Positions 9,675 to 19,995 of a stretch of DNA of 64,000 nt are shown one piece after another (the first letter of the stretch is position 1; the number at the start of each line of letters is the position of its first letter). Below the pieces are notes generated by a model. That model did no database searches and had not been told where the DNA came from. It saw only the letters and a program-made list of their open reading frames with translations. Location: positions 1,297,962 to 1,361,961 of the forward strand of contig NZ_CP125669.1 of assembly GCF_030053775.1 (NCBI RefSeq), given 5' to 3'. A program made the translations under genes and the position numbers. Source of the stretch: Acinetobacter corruptisaponis (lineage in GTDB: Bacteria; Pseudomonadota; Gammaproteobacteria; Pseudomonadales; Moraxellaceae).

Positions 9675-12600
9675 CTAGATAATAAGTTGCTGATTTGCCA
9701 ACAACTCATCCAGAGTGGTATGGATCTGGTTTAAGGTTACAAGTTGAACCTGTGGATAGCCATTTGCACCGCCATCACGGTCAATACTGATCACGGTATT
9801 GTCCCCATCCTGACTCACATTGATAAAGCCAGACAAGGACTCGGCTGAACCATCACCCGCATAATCGGTTAATAACTCACTCAGATCAATTTTATCTGCC
9901 TGTGAATCTTCCTGCACATTGCCAACATGGAAATCCTGCCAGCTATCGACCAATCCATCACTATAGTTCAAGAGGTTATAGATGACCGTATCCGAACCTG
10001 CGCCGCCAAAGAAAGTATCGTGCCCACCACGTCCATCCAGAATGTTATCTCCTGTATTACCTGTGATGACATTATCCAGCCCATTGCCTGTAGCACTTAA
10101 ATTCGCACTACCAACCAGTTCTAAATCCTCAATATAACGCCCACTTTCCAAATAAGACTCAGCACTGGTTGGATCATTAACTGAATCATAGTGGTCTACC
10201 AGGCTATAACTGACAGAGCTAATAATCTTGTCATGGCCACCAAAGTCTACATCTCGATAGCCCTGATCAACCAGTTGGTTTTCCCAATAACCGCCTTCAA
10301 CCCATACATCTTCATAATGACTGGTGTCTACCCATACATCCTCATAATAGCCATCTACCCATTGCTGCTCATAATGACCATCTACCCATTGGTATTCATA
10401 ATAACCATCACCAAACCACTCTTCTTCAACAAATGGACCATCAAGTGCATATCCCTCCTGCCATTGACCAGCACTATAGTCATAATAAGTACTGAAATAA
10501 GAATCATACGAACCGTCATCGGTATAGTAACGCACACCATATTGATCACTATAATAATCACGATAACGCCATTCACCACTGTCTACCCAGACATAGTCAT
10601 AATAGCCCTCTACCCAGACATCCTCATAATGGCCCTCTACCCATTGCTGCTCGTAATGCCCCTCTTCAACCCACTGTTGTTCATAATAACCAGCACCTAC
10701 CCAAACTTCTTCATAAGTTTCATAGTATTCAACAATATATTCCTGAACAAAATCATAAGTATGATCAAACTGATAGATGTTATCGGTATTATCTCCCCTC
10801 AACTGGTCTACGGTAATATGCGGAATTTCCGTCTGGTTCACCGTCACAGTCGGACTATGGTTTCCTGCACGATCCACCACAGTCACATCAAATGAAGTGG
10901 CGTTGTCATACATATAGATTTCAAAAGTTCCCTCATTCACTGCTGTTGCACTATTGGTATAAGGTTCCTGATCGGCAAAATAATAGGTCACTTCGACTGT
11001 GGCATTGGTTTCGGCGTGGCCCGTCAGATAACCCCACTCATTTATTGCAAGTTGCGTTGCCGCATCTGGTGCTGTCGTATCATTCGTCGCAACAATAGTA
11101 TTATCTGGACTTTCATTTTGGTTGCCATCAACCACTTTTACAGTCAAGGTTTCACCATGCCAGTATGGATACCATAAATAGGTCGTGAACGTTCCATTAG
11201 CATCTACTGTGGTCTGCCCAACCTGATTATTATCGGCATCAAAAATCTTAATGGTTAAATAAGCTTCCGCCTGTCCTGAAAGTAGTTGTCCATTTTCCAA
11301 TACGAGTTCTGTTGCCGCTTCAGGCACAACATTATCTATTGGTGCAGTAATTTCGGTATAGGCACTTTGGTATCCATTTTCCTCCACAACAACACGTAGG
11401 ACTTCACCATTTGCCTGAGGTGGATATAACTGAATATTAAAGTGTCCAAACTCATCCACTGTACCACTAGCAATCGCATTGCTTTGTGTATTCACAATAC
11501 GGACGTAGCCATTTGGTACTGCATCGCCCTCAATAAAGAAGCCATTTTCAGACACCACTACATTTTCGGCTGGATTCGGTGCATTGCTATCCGCATTAAA
11601 ACTAATGCTGAATGGGTTGCTCACGTTTTTTGCTAAGTCCGTGGCTGTAATAAAGAGCTGTTCACCACGCAAGATTTGTGGATAGACACTGAAATTGAAA
11701 TAACCTGTCTCATCGGCCTGATATTCGCCTCGAAGATCACCATCCGCATCCACAATCTTAATGGTTGATTTAGGTTCTGTTTGTCCAGCAACAGAATAGC
11801 CATCCTCACTGATCACGACATTTTCAACAACAGGAAGAATATTGTCCAAAGGTGCAACGATTTCAGTAATTGGGCTATATTGGTTTGTTGATAAATCAAC
11901 AACACGGACTTGTAATGTCTGCCCCTGTAGATAATAGTCATTTAGCTGAATACTGAATGTGCCATCCTCATTAACCAGTGTATTCCACCAACCACTATCG
12001 ACACGCTCACCAGCCGCATTGGTCACCACAATATAGAAACCAGCCGTTGCCATACCTATCAGAACATGCCCTTCGGCATCAAGCACCAAGTCAATCGCCG
12101 CCGCTGGTGTATCCACCAATGCAGGCAAAACCTTGTAGACAGGGTCACTGCGATTTCCAGCGGCATCTTTCACCACAATACTTAACTCTTGTGACTGGTA
12201 TTGGCTCAGGTTAATCCATTGACCAAAGGAACCATTATAATTCACATAGGTTGATGTGATAACTGCACCATATTTGTCAATAATTTCAACCATTGCATTC
12301 GGCTCAGCTTCCCCAGAAATCCATCCTTCAGGTGTAACCGTGACATTTTCAGCGGCTAGAGGCGCAATGTCATCATTTAATGCAATAGCGGTTACTGGAT
12401 TACTTTCATTTTCCGCACGGTCAACCACAATAAAGGTGAGCTCCTGACCATCCAGGAATACCTGATTGAAAGAACCATAAACATTACCGTCACTATCAGT
12501 GTACCCCTGTCCGACCTCATTGCCCTGATACAACACCTTAATAGTGCTATTTGCTTCAGCAATTGCGGTGAAATTCCAGCCGTTTTCATTGAAAATAATA

Positions 12601-15600
12601 TGACTGACATCCAGTGGATCGGGTTTAACCTCATCAATTGGGGCATCAATTGTTGCCACTTCACTGATATTACCAGCACGGTCAGTGACAGTAACCTTTA
12701 AGGTTTCACCATGTAGATAGTAGTCATTTAAGTTGATTCTAAATGTGCCATCCACCTGCACAGTGATATTTGCGAACCATGCGGTTACTGAGTTTCCATT
12801 TGTATCAGTCACTTGAATGGTTGCGTATGGCTCCGCTTTGCCAAGCAGAATAGAGCCAGAACCACCCTCAATCAGTTCAAGGTCAGTCGCAACCGCTGGA
12901 GCATCACGGTCAGTCAGGGCATTTTGATTAACTGTGTCACTTTCATTCTGTGCACGGTCAACAACGATAAATGAAAGTTCCTGCCCATCCAGAAATACCT
13001 CATAGAAATAACCAGATACCTTGCCCTCACTATCTGTGTAACCACTGCCAACTTCATTCCCCTGATAGAACACTTTAACCGTGCTATTGGCTTCGGCTGT
13101 TGCAGTGAAGTTACGCCCATCCTCATTAAACTCAATATTCTGGATTGGTTCAGGATTAGTATTATCCAACGGTGCAACAATCGTGGCTTTTTCGCTGACC
13201 AAACCAGCACGGTCAGTGACAGTGACAGTTAAGGTTTGCCCTTTTAGATAGTACTGGTTGAAATAAATCTCAAATGTGCCATCAGCCTTGACATTGTTGT
13301 TCCATTGATAGACAAGGTTATCATCCTGATCATAAACCTGAATGGTGGCATTCGGTTCGGCTGTACCTGTTAAGACTGAACCACCATTCTCTTCGATCAA
13401 GACAAGATTTGTTGCTGGATCAGGTATAGAGTCATCATTTATCGCATTCAATGGCACTTCAGCACTTTGGTTTCCAGCACGGTCAAATACGATAAATGTG
13501 AGTAACTGACCGTCCAGATAAACATGATCGAACCAGCCTGAAACGTTTCCCTCACTATCCGCATATCCAGTACCGACCTGGTTGTTGTCTATATCGTAAA
13601 CCTTAACCGTACTATTGGCCTCGGCTTGGGCTGTAAAGTTCAGACCATTTTCATCAAAAACAACCTCATCAATCGGTTCAGGATTCGTATTGTCCGTTGG
13701 CGCGACAATCGTTGCGCTTTCACTGACATTATCAGCAGCATCTGTCACTGTTACCGTTAAGGTTTGTCCTTTTAAATAATACTGGTTCAAATAAATGGTA
13801 AATGTGCCATCAGCATTAACATTGTTGTTCCATTGATGGACGAGGTTATTATCCTGATCATAAATTTTAATGATGGCATCAGGTTCCGCTTTACCTGTTA
13901 AAACCGAACCACTGCCACCCTCACTAAGTTCAAGCTCTGTCGCAGCTTCAGGTCGGGTCACATCACCCAATGCAACGACATTCGCTTCATCACTCTCGTT
14001 CCCTGCACGATCACGCAATACAACCGTGAATTCTTCATTATCAACATAGGATTGGTTGAGTTGCAGACTAAATTCACCATTAGCATAGCTTTCAGTAGTT
14101 CCAACCAATAACCCATTTTGATCAAATACATTTACCTTTAAACCAGCAGCTTCGGTCAAGCCTGTTAAAGTCCAGCCATCTTCACTGATGAATAAATCGG
14201 TTGCGATTTGAGGCTTCAAGGTATCCACCACAACCGTTTCAATGGCTGTCTCTACGATATTGCCCGCAACATCGGTTTCAATCGCCTTAAACTGATACGT
14301 TCCATCTGCCAGATTTGTCTGTTGTGCTGTGGTGGTTGTCCATGTCAATCCACCATCTGTAGAAACCTCATAATGATCAGTAATCGCAGCTTCCTCTCCA
14401 ATTACGATTGGATGTAAGGATTGCAAATCAAAGCTGTTGTCTTGAGTAATTCGATCAATTGCTGACGCACCAGTGTCATTCAAATTGCTAAATGTTAAGG
14501 TTCCTGCAACAGGTGGTGTATTATCCACAACAACAATTGCAGACAGGGTCTCTGCACTATTACCTGCCTTGTCAGTTACAATCGCCTTAAATTGATAACG
14601 GCCATCAACCAAATTGCTTTGTGCAATACCAGTATTAACCCACACACCATTATCTTTAGAGACCTGATAAACGACCGTTGTTCCTGTCTCTTGTCCCGTT
14701 AAACTTAGGTCAAAGGCTTGGTCTTTGGTGATGTAATCTGTAGCCGAAATACCTGTATCATTGAAATTTGCGAAAGCCAATGTTCCAGTTACGGGTGCAG
14801 TATTATCTACAGTGATTATTGGAGATAAGGCTTCTGCACTGTTCCCTGCGACATCGGTCACAACGGCCTTAAACTGATACACTCCATCTGCCAAATTACT
14901 TTGTGCTGTATCAGTATCAACCCAAGTCTGTCCACCATCCACCGATACTTGATAGACAACAGTGGTACCCTGCTCTTGCCCAGTTAAACTTAAATCAAAA
15001 GCTTTATCCTGTGTAATTCGGTCTGTGGATGAAATACCTGTATCGGTCAAATTGTTAAATGACAGTGTGCCTGCTGCTGGTGGCGTATTGTCCACAGTTA
15101 CAATTTGAGAAAAGGTTTCCGCACTATTTCCAGCAACATCAGTCACAATCGCCTTAAACTGGTAAATGCCATCTGCCAGATTGGTTTGGCTTGCAGTCGT
15201 TGTTGTCCATGCGCCGTCATCCTTGGACACCTGATAGACAACTGTCGTTCCTGCTTCCTGTCCTGTTAGACTTAAATCAAAAGCCTTATCCTGTGTAATC
15301 AGGTCAGTAGATGAAATACCTGTATCAGTTAAACTGCTAAATGACAGTACGCCTGCTGCTGGTGGGGTATTGTCCACAGTCAATTTGGCTGATAGTGTTT
15401 CCGCACTGTTCCCTGCCACATCGGTCACAATTGCCTTAAACTGATAGACACCATCTGCCAGATTGGTCTGGTTTGCAGTAGTATTGGCCCATGCACCATT
15501 ATCTTTAGATACTTGATAAACAACAGTGGTTCCAGCTTCACGCCCAGTTAAACTTAAGTCAAATGTTTTGTCCTGCGTAATCAAGTCTGTGGTTGAAATA

Positions 15601-18600
15601 CCTGTATCTGTCAAATTACTAAATGACAATGTGCCTGCTACTGGTGGAGTGTTGTCAACAGTTACAGTTGGAGACAGCGTTTCTGCACTGTTCCCCGCAA
15701 CATCGGTCACAATCCCCTTAAACTGGTAAATTCCATCTGCCAGATTGGTTTGGTTTGTGGTCGTTGTTGTCCATGCGCCATTATCCTTGGAAACCTGATA
15801 AACAACAGTCGTTCCCGCCTCCTGACCTGTCAGGCTGAGGTCAAAGGTCTTGTCCTGGGTAATGCGGTCAGTAGATGATGAACCTGTATCACTTAAATTC
15901 GTGATTGATAAAGCTCCTGCAACTGGTGCTGTATTATCAACCGTAACTTTACTAGATAACACCTCTGCACTGTTACCCGCCTTGTCAGTCACAACCGCCT
16001 TAAACTGATAGACACCATCTGACAGATTCATCTGGTTTGCAGTGGTATTGGTCAATGCACCATTATCTTTAGACACTTGATAAACAACAGTGGTTCCAGC
16101 TTCATGCCCAGTTAAACTTAAATCAAATGTTTTGTCCTGTGTAATCAGGTCACTAGATGACGAGCCTGTATCAGTTAAACTGGTAAATGACAGGGTTCCC
16201 GCTATCGGTGCTGTATTATCAACGGTAACTTTTGCAGATAGTACCTCTGCACTGTTCCCTGCCTTGTCAGTCACAATCGCCTTAAACTGGTAAACACCAT
16301 CAGTCAGGTTGGTTTGGCTTGGTGTCGTTGTTGTCCACGCACCATTATCTTTAGACACTTGATAAACAACTGTGGTTCCTACTTCCTGACCTGTCAGGCT
16401 CAGATCAAAAGCCTTGTCCTGTGTAATTAAATCCGTAGAGGACAAACCTGTATCTGTCAAATTAGTGAACAACAGGCTGCCAGCGACTATCGTGTTGTCT
16501 ACTGTTATTTTTGAAGATAATGCTTCTGAGCTATTACCTGCCTTATCCGTTACAATGGCTTTAAACTGGTAAATTCCATCTGTCAGGTTGGTTTGGCTTG
16601 CTGTCGTTGTTGTCCAGGCACCATTATCCTTGGATACTTGATAAATGACTGTTGTTCCAGCCTCTTGTCCTGTTAAGGTGAGATCAAAAGCCTTATCCTG
16701 TGTAATTTGGTCAGTAGCTGATGAGCCTGTATCCGTTAGATTGGTAAATGAAAGCATGCCTGTAACTGGTACAGTATTATCAACGGTTAATTTGGTAGAT
16801 AATACCTCTGCACTGTTACCCGCCTTGTCAGTCACGATTGCCTTAAACTGGTAGACTCCATCAACTAGGCCACTTTGTTCTACACTGGTATCTGTCCAGA
16901 CACCTCCATCTTTAGAAACCTGATAAATAACAGTGGCTCCCGTCTCTTGCCCTGTTAGTGCCAAATTAAAGACTTTATCTTTTGTAATACCATCCGTATC
17001 AGAAACACCTGTATCGTCTAAATTAGCAAAAGATAATATTCCTGTAGCTGGCGGAGTATTATCTACTGTGATTTTTGTTGATAAGGTTTCTGCGCTGTTT
17101 CCCGCCTTGTCAGTCACAATTGCCTTAAACTGATAGACTCCATCTGACAAGTTCATCTGGTTTGCAGTGGTATTGGTCCAAACCCCACCATCTTTAGACA
17201 CCTGATATTGAATTGTGGCCCCTGCTTCCTGCCCTGTCAGGCTTAAATCGAAAGCCTTATCCTGTGTAATTTGGTCAGTAGGTGATGAGCCTGTATCGTT
17301 TAAATTCGTAAATGACAGGGTTCCCGCTATCGGTGCTGTATTATCAACGGTAACTTTTGCAGATAGCACCTCTGCACTGTTTCCTGCCTTATCGGTCACG
17401 ATCGCCTTAAACTGATAAATTCCATCTGTCAGGTTGGTCTGGTTTGCTGTCGTTGTTGTCCACGCACCATTATCTTTAGAGACTTGATAAACGACTGTTG
17501 TTCCAGCCTCTTGTCCTGTTAAGGTGAGATCAAAGGTTTTGTCCTGTGTAATGCGGTCAGTAGATGATGAACCTGTATCGGTTAAGTTAGCAAATGAAAG
17601 AACACCTGCAACTGGTACTGTATTATCAACCGTAACTTTGCTAGATAATACCTCTGCACTGTTTCCCGCCTTATCAGTCACAATCGCCTTAAATTGATAG
17701 ATGCCATCTGTCAAATTACTTTGTTTGGCGGTTGTATTGCTCCATACTCCACTATCTTTTGAAACTTGATAGATGACAGTCGTTCCAGTTTCCTGCCCAG
17801 TTAAGCTGAGATCAAAAGCTTTGTCCTGCGTAATATGATCAGTTGCCAAAGCACCACTATCAACAAAATTAATAAATGATAAATTGCCAGCTACTATCGT
17901 GTTGTCTACTGTTATTTTTGAAGATAATACCTCTGAACTGTTACCCGCCCTGTCAGTCACAATCGCCTTAAACTGGTAGATACCATCTGCCAGATTATTT
18001 TGATTTACAGTAGTATTAGTCCAGACCCCACCATCTTTAGAAACCTGATACATAATCGTTGTATTTGCTTCCTGACCTGTCAGGCTAAGATCAAAATTCT
18101 TGTCCTGGGTAATGCGGTCTGTAGATGATGAACCAGTGTCTGTTAAGTTGGTTAGGGTTAAAGTACCTGCCGCTGGTACAGTATTGTCCACTGTTACTTT
18201 CGGTGACAGAGTCTCAGCACTGTTACCCGCCTTGTCAGTTACAATCGCCTTAAACTGATAGACACCATCTGACAGATTCGTCTGGTTTGCAGTTGTATTG
18301 GTCCAAGCTCCTCCATCTTTGGAAAGCTGATATTTAACTGTACTACCTGTCTCTTGCCCCATCAAATTCAGGTCAAAGGCTTTATCCTGCGTAATTCGAT
18401 CTGTAGATGAAGTACCCGTATCTATTAAATTGGTAAAACCCAAGGTGCCTGCAACTGGAGCTGTGGTATCAGGTGCAGTTATACTTGCCACTGTACTTTC
18501 GTTGCCTGCTGAATCCTTGACAGTCACATTAACCTGTTCACCGTTACTCAATGCATTTGGCAAGGTCACACTAAACTTGCCATCAACATCTACCATTGCC

Positions 18601-19547
18601 TTAGCCAGCTCTTTACCTGCCGCATCTTTCACAATCACGGTACTGCCAGCTTCAGCCTGCCCAGTAATGGTTTTGCCATCATTATCAGTAAAAGTACTCT
18701 CTGGCTTCGTTGGTGCGGTTGTATCAGGCGCAGTGATACTCGCCACTGTACTTTCGTTGCCTGCTGGATCCTTGACAGTCACATTGACTTTTTCACCGTT
18801 ACTCAATGCATTTGGCAAAGTCACACTAAACTTGCCATCAGCACCTACCGTTGCCTTGGCCAGCTCTTTACCTGCCACATCCTTTACAATCACGGTACTG
18901 CCAGCTTCAGCCTGCCCGGTAATGGTTTTGCCATCTTTATTATCAGTAAAACCACCCTGAGGCTGAGTTGGTGCTGTGGTGTCTGGAGGATTATCCTTTT
19001 TATCACTTCCTCCACTGACAGCGGCACCAATGGCTCCAGCACCAGCAAGTCCACCTGCAACCAAAGCCCAAGTGGGTACTGTAGTCGCGGCGATAGTACC
19101 TGCCGTGGCCGCACTTGCTGCAGCACCTGTAGCTTCAGGTACAATTGCAGCTGGTATCTCAGGGTTTAGGCCAGCGGCAGGAACAATCGAACTATCAGGA
19201 ACCACAGCCTCAGGTGGCACACCATCCAGTACCAGATAATCATCTATAGGTTGCTCTGTAACCTCATCCTCAACAAGTGTTGCCCATAAGCTTTGCCCAT
19301 CCTGTAAGGGAAGTTGTAGAAGCTCCTGAACAAAGAACCCCTCTAAAACAACTTGCGTACCATCTATTAAATGTACAACCGCGTTATTTCCCACCCGCAC
19401 AATTGAAGAGACTTGTTCTGGATGAATCTCAAACTTTGCCATTAAGCGTTGATCTAAAGGGATTGCTGTTGATTGCCCAGTTGCTATGACCTCAGATTTA
19501 GCTGTTGTTTTATGAATACTTTTATCCACCAAATATATACGTGTCAT
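9675..19547 (-). CDS. Giant Blp/Bap-like biofilm adhesin with type I secretion signal
   Basis: A surface adhesin of about 3290 residues. The ATG at 19547 (TRIYLVDKS) is preferred over one six codons upstream because it has aaaggtga before it. Architecture: a BapA-prefix-like beta domain (about 1-110); an Ala/Gly-rich hydrophobic linker (about 125-175); two 85-residue Ig-like repeats; fifteen ~94-residue repeats (about 363-1777) marked by TDTGxSSTDxITQDKAFDLSLTG and GxYQFKAIVTDKAGNS; about a dozen more divergent Big_6-type repeats (1778-2900); a Tyr/Trp-rich repeat tract (about 2937-3096); and a C-terminal RTX-like GNTGDNILDGRGGHDTFFGG plus VCA0849-type type I secretion region. It probably mediates cell-cell and surface attachment. 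It is likely orthologous to A. baumannii Blp1-type proteins rather than Bap itself. No hlyB/hlyD/tolC genes are adjacent. Confidence 0.9.
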   Translation of the reverse strand: MTRIYLVDKSIHKTTAKSEVIATGQSTAIPLDQRLMAKFEIHPEQVSSIVRVGNNAVVHLIDGTQVVLEGFFVQELLQLPLQDGQSLWATLVEDEVTEQPIDDYLVLDGVPPEAVVPDSSIVPAAGLNPEIPAAIVPEATGAAASAATAGTIAATTVPTWALVAGGLAGAGAIGAAVSGGSDKKDNPPDTTAPTQPQGGFTDNKDGKTITGQAEAGSTVIVKDVAGKELAKATVGADGKFSVTLPNALSNGEKVNVTVKDPAGNESTVASITAPDTTAPTKPESTFTDNDGKTITGQAEAGSTVIVKDAAGKELAKAMVDVDGKFSVTLPNALSNGEQVNVTVKDSAGNESTVASITAPDTTAPVAGTLGFTNLIDTGTSSTDRITQDKAFDLNLMGQETGSTVKYQLSKDGGAWTNTTANQTNLSDGVYQFKAIVTDKAGNSAETLSPKVTVDNTVPAAGTLTLTNLTDTGSSSTDRITQDKNFDLSLTGQEANTTIMYQVSKDGGVWTNTTVNQNNLADGIYQFKAIVTDRAGNSSEVLSSKITVDNTIVAGNLSFINFVDSGALATDHITQDKAFDLSLTGQETGTTVIYQVSKDSGVWSNTTAKQSNLTDGIYQFKAIVTDKAGNSAEVLSSKVTVDNTVPVAGVLSFANLTDTGSSSTDRITQDKTFDLTLTGQEAGTTVVYQVSKDNGAWTTTTANQTNLTDGIYQFKAIVTDKAGNSAEVLSAKVTVDNTAPIAGTLSFTNLNDTGSSPTDQITQDKAFDLSLTGQEAGATIQYQVSKDGGVWTNTTANQMNLSDGVYQFKAIVTDKAGNSAETLSTKITVDNTPPATGILSFANLDDTGVSDTDGITKDKVFNLALTGQETGATVIYQVSKDGGVWTDTSVEQSGLVDGVYQFKAIVTDKAGNSAEVLSTKLTVDNTVPVTGMLSFTNLTDTGSSATDQITQDKAFDLTLTGQEAGTTVIYQVSKDNGAWTTTTASQTNLTDGIYQFKAIVTDKAGNSSEALSSKITVDNTIVAGSLLFTNLTDTGLSSTDLITQDKAFDLSLTGQEVGTTVVYQVSKDNGAWTTTTPSQTNLTDGVYQFKAIVTDKAGNSAEVLSAKVTVDNTAPIAGTLSFTSLTDTGSSSSDLITQDKTFDLSLTGHEAGTTVVYQVSKDNGALTNTTANQMNLSDGVYQFKAVVTDKAGNSAEVLSSKVTVDNTAPVAGALSITNLSDTGSSSTDRITQDKTFDLSLTGQEAGTTVVYQVSKDNGAWTTTTTNQTNLADGIYQFKGIVTDVAGNSAETLSPTVTVDNTPPVAGTLSFSNLTDTGISTTDLITQDKTFDLSLTGREAGTTVVYQVSKDNGAWANTTANQTNLADGVYQFKAIVTDVAGNSAETLSAKLTVDNTPPAAGVLSFSSLTDTGISSTDLITQDKAFDLSLTGQEAGTTVVYQVSKDDGAWTTTTASQTNLADGIYQFKAIVTDVAGNSAETFSQIVTVDNTPPAAGTLSFNNLTDTGISSTDRITQDKAFDLSLTGQEQGTTVVYQVSVDGGQTWVDTDTAQSNLADGVYQFKAVVTDVAGNSAEALSPIITVDNTAPVTGTLAFANFNDTGISATDYITKDQAFDLSLTGQETGTTVVYQVSKDNGVWVNTGIAQSNLVDGRYQFKAIVTDKAGNSAETLSAIVVVDNTPPVAGTLTFSNLNDTGASAIDRITQDNSFDLQSLHPIVIGEEAAITDHYEVSTDGGLTWTTTTAQQTNLADGTYQFKAIETDVAGNIVETAIETVVVDTLKPQIATDLFISEDGWTLTGLTEAAGLKVNVFDQNGLLVGTTESYANGEFSLQLNQSYVDNEEFTVVLRDRAGNESDEANVVALGDVTRPEAATELELSEGGSGSVLTGKAEPDAIIKIYDQDNNLVHQWNNNVNADGTFTIYLNQYYLKGQTLTVTVTDAADNVSESATIVAPTDNTNPEPIDEVVFDENGLNFTAQAEANSTVKVYDIDNNQVGTGYADSEGNVSGWFDHVYLDGQLLTFIVFDRAGNQSAEVPLNAINDDSIPDPATNLVLIEENGGSVLTGTAEPNATIQVYDQDDNLVYQWNNNVKADGTFEIYFNQYYLKGQTLTVTVTDRAGLVSEKATIVAPLDNTNPEPIQNIEFNEDGRNFTATAEANSTVKVFYQGNEVGSGYTDSEGKVSGYFYEVFLDGQELSFIVVDRAQNESDTVNQNALTDRDAPAVATDLELIEGGSGSILLGKAEPYATIQVTDTNGNSVTAWFANITVQVDGTFRINLNDYYLHGETLKVTVTDRAGNISEVATIDAPIDEVKPDPLDVSHIIFNENGWNFTAIAEANSTIKVLYQGNEVGQGYTDSDGNVYGSFNQVFLDGQELTFIVVDRAENESNPVTAIALNDDIAPLAAENVTVTPEGWISGEAEPNAMVEIIDKYGAVITSTYVNYNGSFGQWINLSQYQSQELSIVVKDAAGNRSDPVYKVLPALVDTPAAAIDLVLDAEGHVLIGMATAGFYIVVTNAAGERVDSGWWNTLVNEDGTFSIQLNDYYLQGQTLQVRVVDLSTNQYSPITEIVAPLDNILPVVENVVISEDGYSVAGQTEPKSTIKIVDADGDLRGEYQADETGYFNFSVYPQILRGEQLFITATDLAKNVSNPFSISFNADSNAPNPAENVVVSENGFFIEGDAVPNGYVRIVNTQSNAIASGTVDEFGHFNIQLYPPQANGEVLRVVVEENGYQSAYTEITAPIDNVVPEAATELVLENGQLLSGQAEAYLTIKIFDADNNQVGQTTVDANGTFTTYLWYPYWHGETLTVKVVDGNQNESPDNTIVATNDTTAPDAATQLAINEWGYLTGHAETNATVEVTYYFADQEPYTNSATAVNEGTFEIYMYDNATSFDVTVVDRAGNHSPTVTVNQTEIPHITVDQLRGDNTDNIYQFDHTYDFVQEYIVEYYETYEEVWVGAGYYEQQWVEEGHYEQQWVEGHYEDVWVEGYYDYVWVDSGEWRYRDYYSDQYGVRYYTDDGSYDSYFSTYYDYSAGQWQEGYALDGPFVEEEWFGDGYYEYQWVDGHYEQQWVDGYYEDVWVDTSHYEDVWVEGGYWENQLVDQGYRDVDFGGHDKIISSVSYSLVDHYDSVNDPTSAESYLESGRYIEDLELVGSANLSATGNGLDNVITGNTGDNILDGRGGHDTFFGGAGSDTVIYNLLNYSDGLVDSWQDFHVGNVQEDSQADKIDLSELLTDYAGDGSAESLSGFINVSQDGDNTVISIDRDGGANGYPQVQLVTLNQIHTTLDELLANQQLII
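10260..10735 (-). repeat. Tyr/Trp-rich short-repeat tract inside the adhesin
   Basis: About ten units of the form HYEQQWVEG or YYEDVWVEG are arranged in two blocks around a Tyr/Ser/Asp-rich spacer. The units recur every 8-10 residues and the underlying DNA is correspondingly repetitive. Confidence 0.8.
14215..18459 (-). repeat. Fifteen tandem ~282-bp repeats encoding Ig-like domains
   Basis: Fifteen units of about 94 codons repeat with high amino-acid similarity. Units 3 and 8 carry a shortened opening (TIVAG instead of TxPxxG). Such arrays are prone to copy-number change by recombination and to assembly collapse. Confidence 0.85.
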
Positions 19548-19995
19548 TTTGTCACCTTTCAGCATGCAGAAATCGCAAAAGTACTTATACTTATTACTTT
19601 GTGCGTATGTATATGTTATTTAAAATGATTATTTTTCCAGTTTTAGAGTTTTCCGATATCTTACAAATGAAGAATTTGGGGAGCAAAATTTCATCAACTC
19701 TCAAAAGATTTTATGTATTTTTTTGTGGCAGTTATATTCCTCAAATGGGGAATAGACTGACCTGTATTAAGAGATTTTTCCAGTTAAAAATCGACTGATA
19801 ATTTTTAAAAAAATCAACACAATATTCTGATATTTAAAACATTAATATTTTTCAAGCATTCAAAAATCAAGTCTAATATGCTTATTTTTATATCAGTGTA
19901 CGGAACTCATAATTTAAAGATATTTAATAAGTTATGTTTTTCATATAACAGGATAGATTTAAAACGCTTAGCGAAACTTTTCATCTCGTTTTCTA
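19548..19995. other. Adhesin upstream region, no gene seen
   Basis: This 448-bp AT-rich stretch lies upstream of the adhesin and downstream of the phosphoesterase. It must hold the adhesin promoter. I see no coding frame with a plausible start, and no operator stands out. Confidence 0.6.

Noticed and set aside
10191..10895. Plus-strand 234-codon frame opposite the adhesin
   Set aside because: Ile/Tyr-rich mirror of the repetitive YEDVWV tract; a shadow of the real gene.
18430..18960. Plus-strand 176-codon repetitive frame
   Set aside because: Complement of the two 85-residue adhesin repeats; no start signal.
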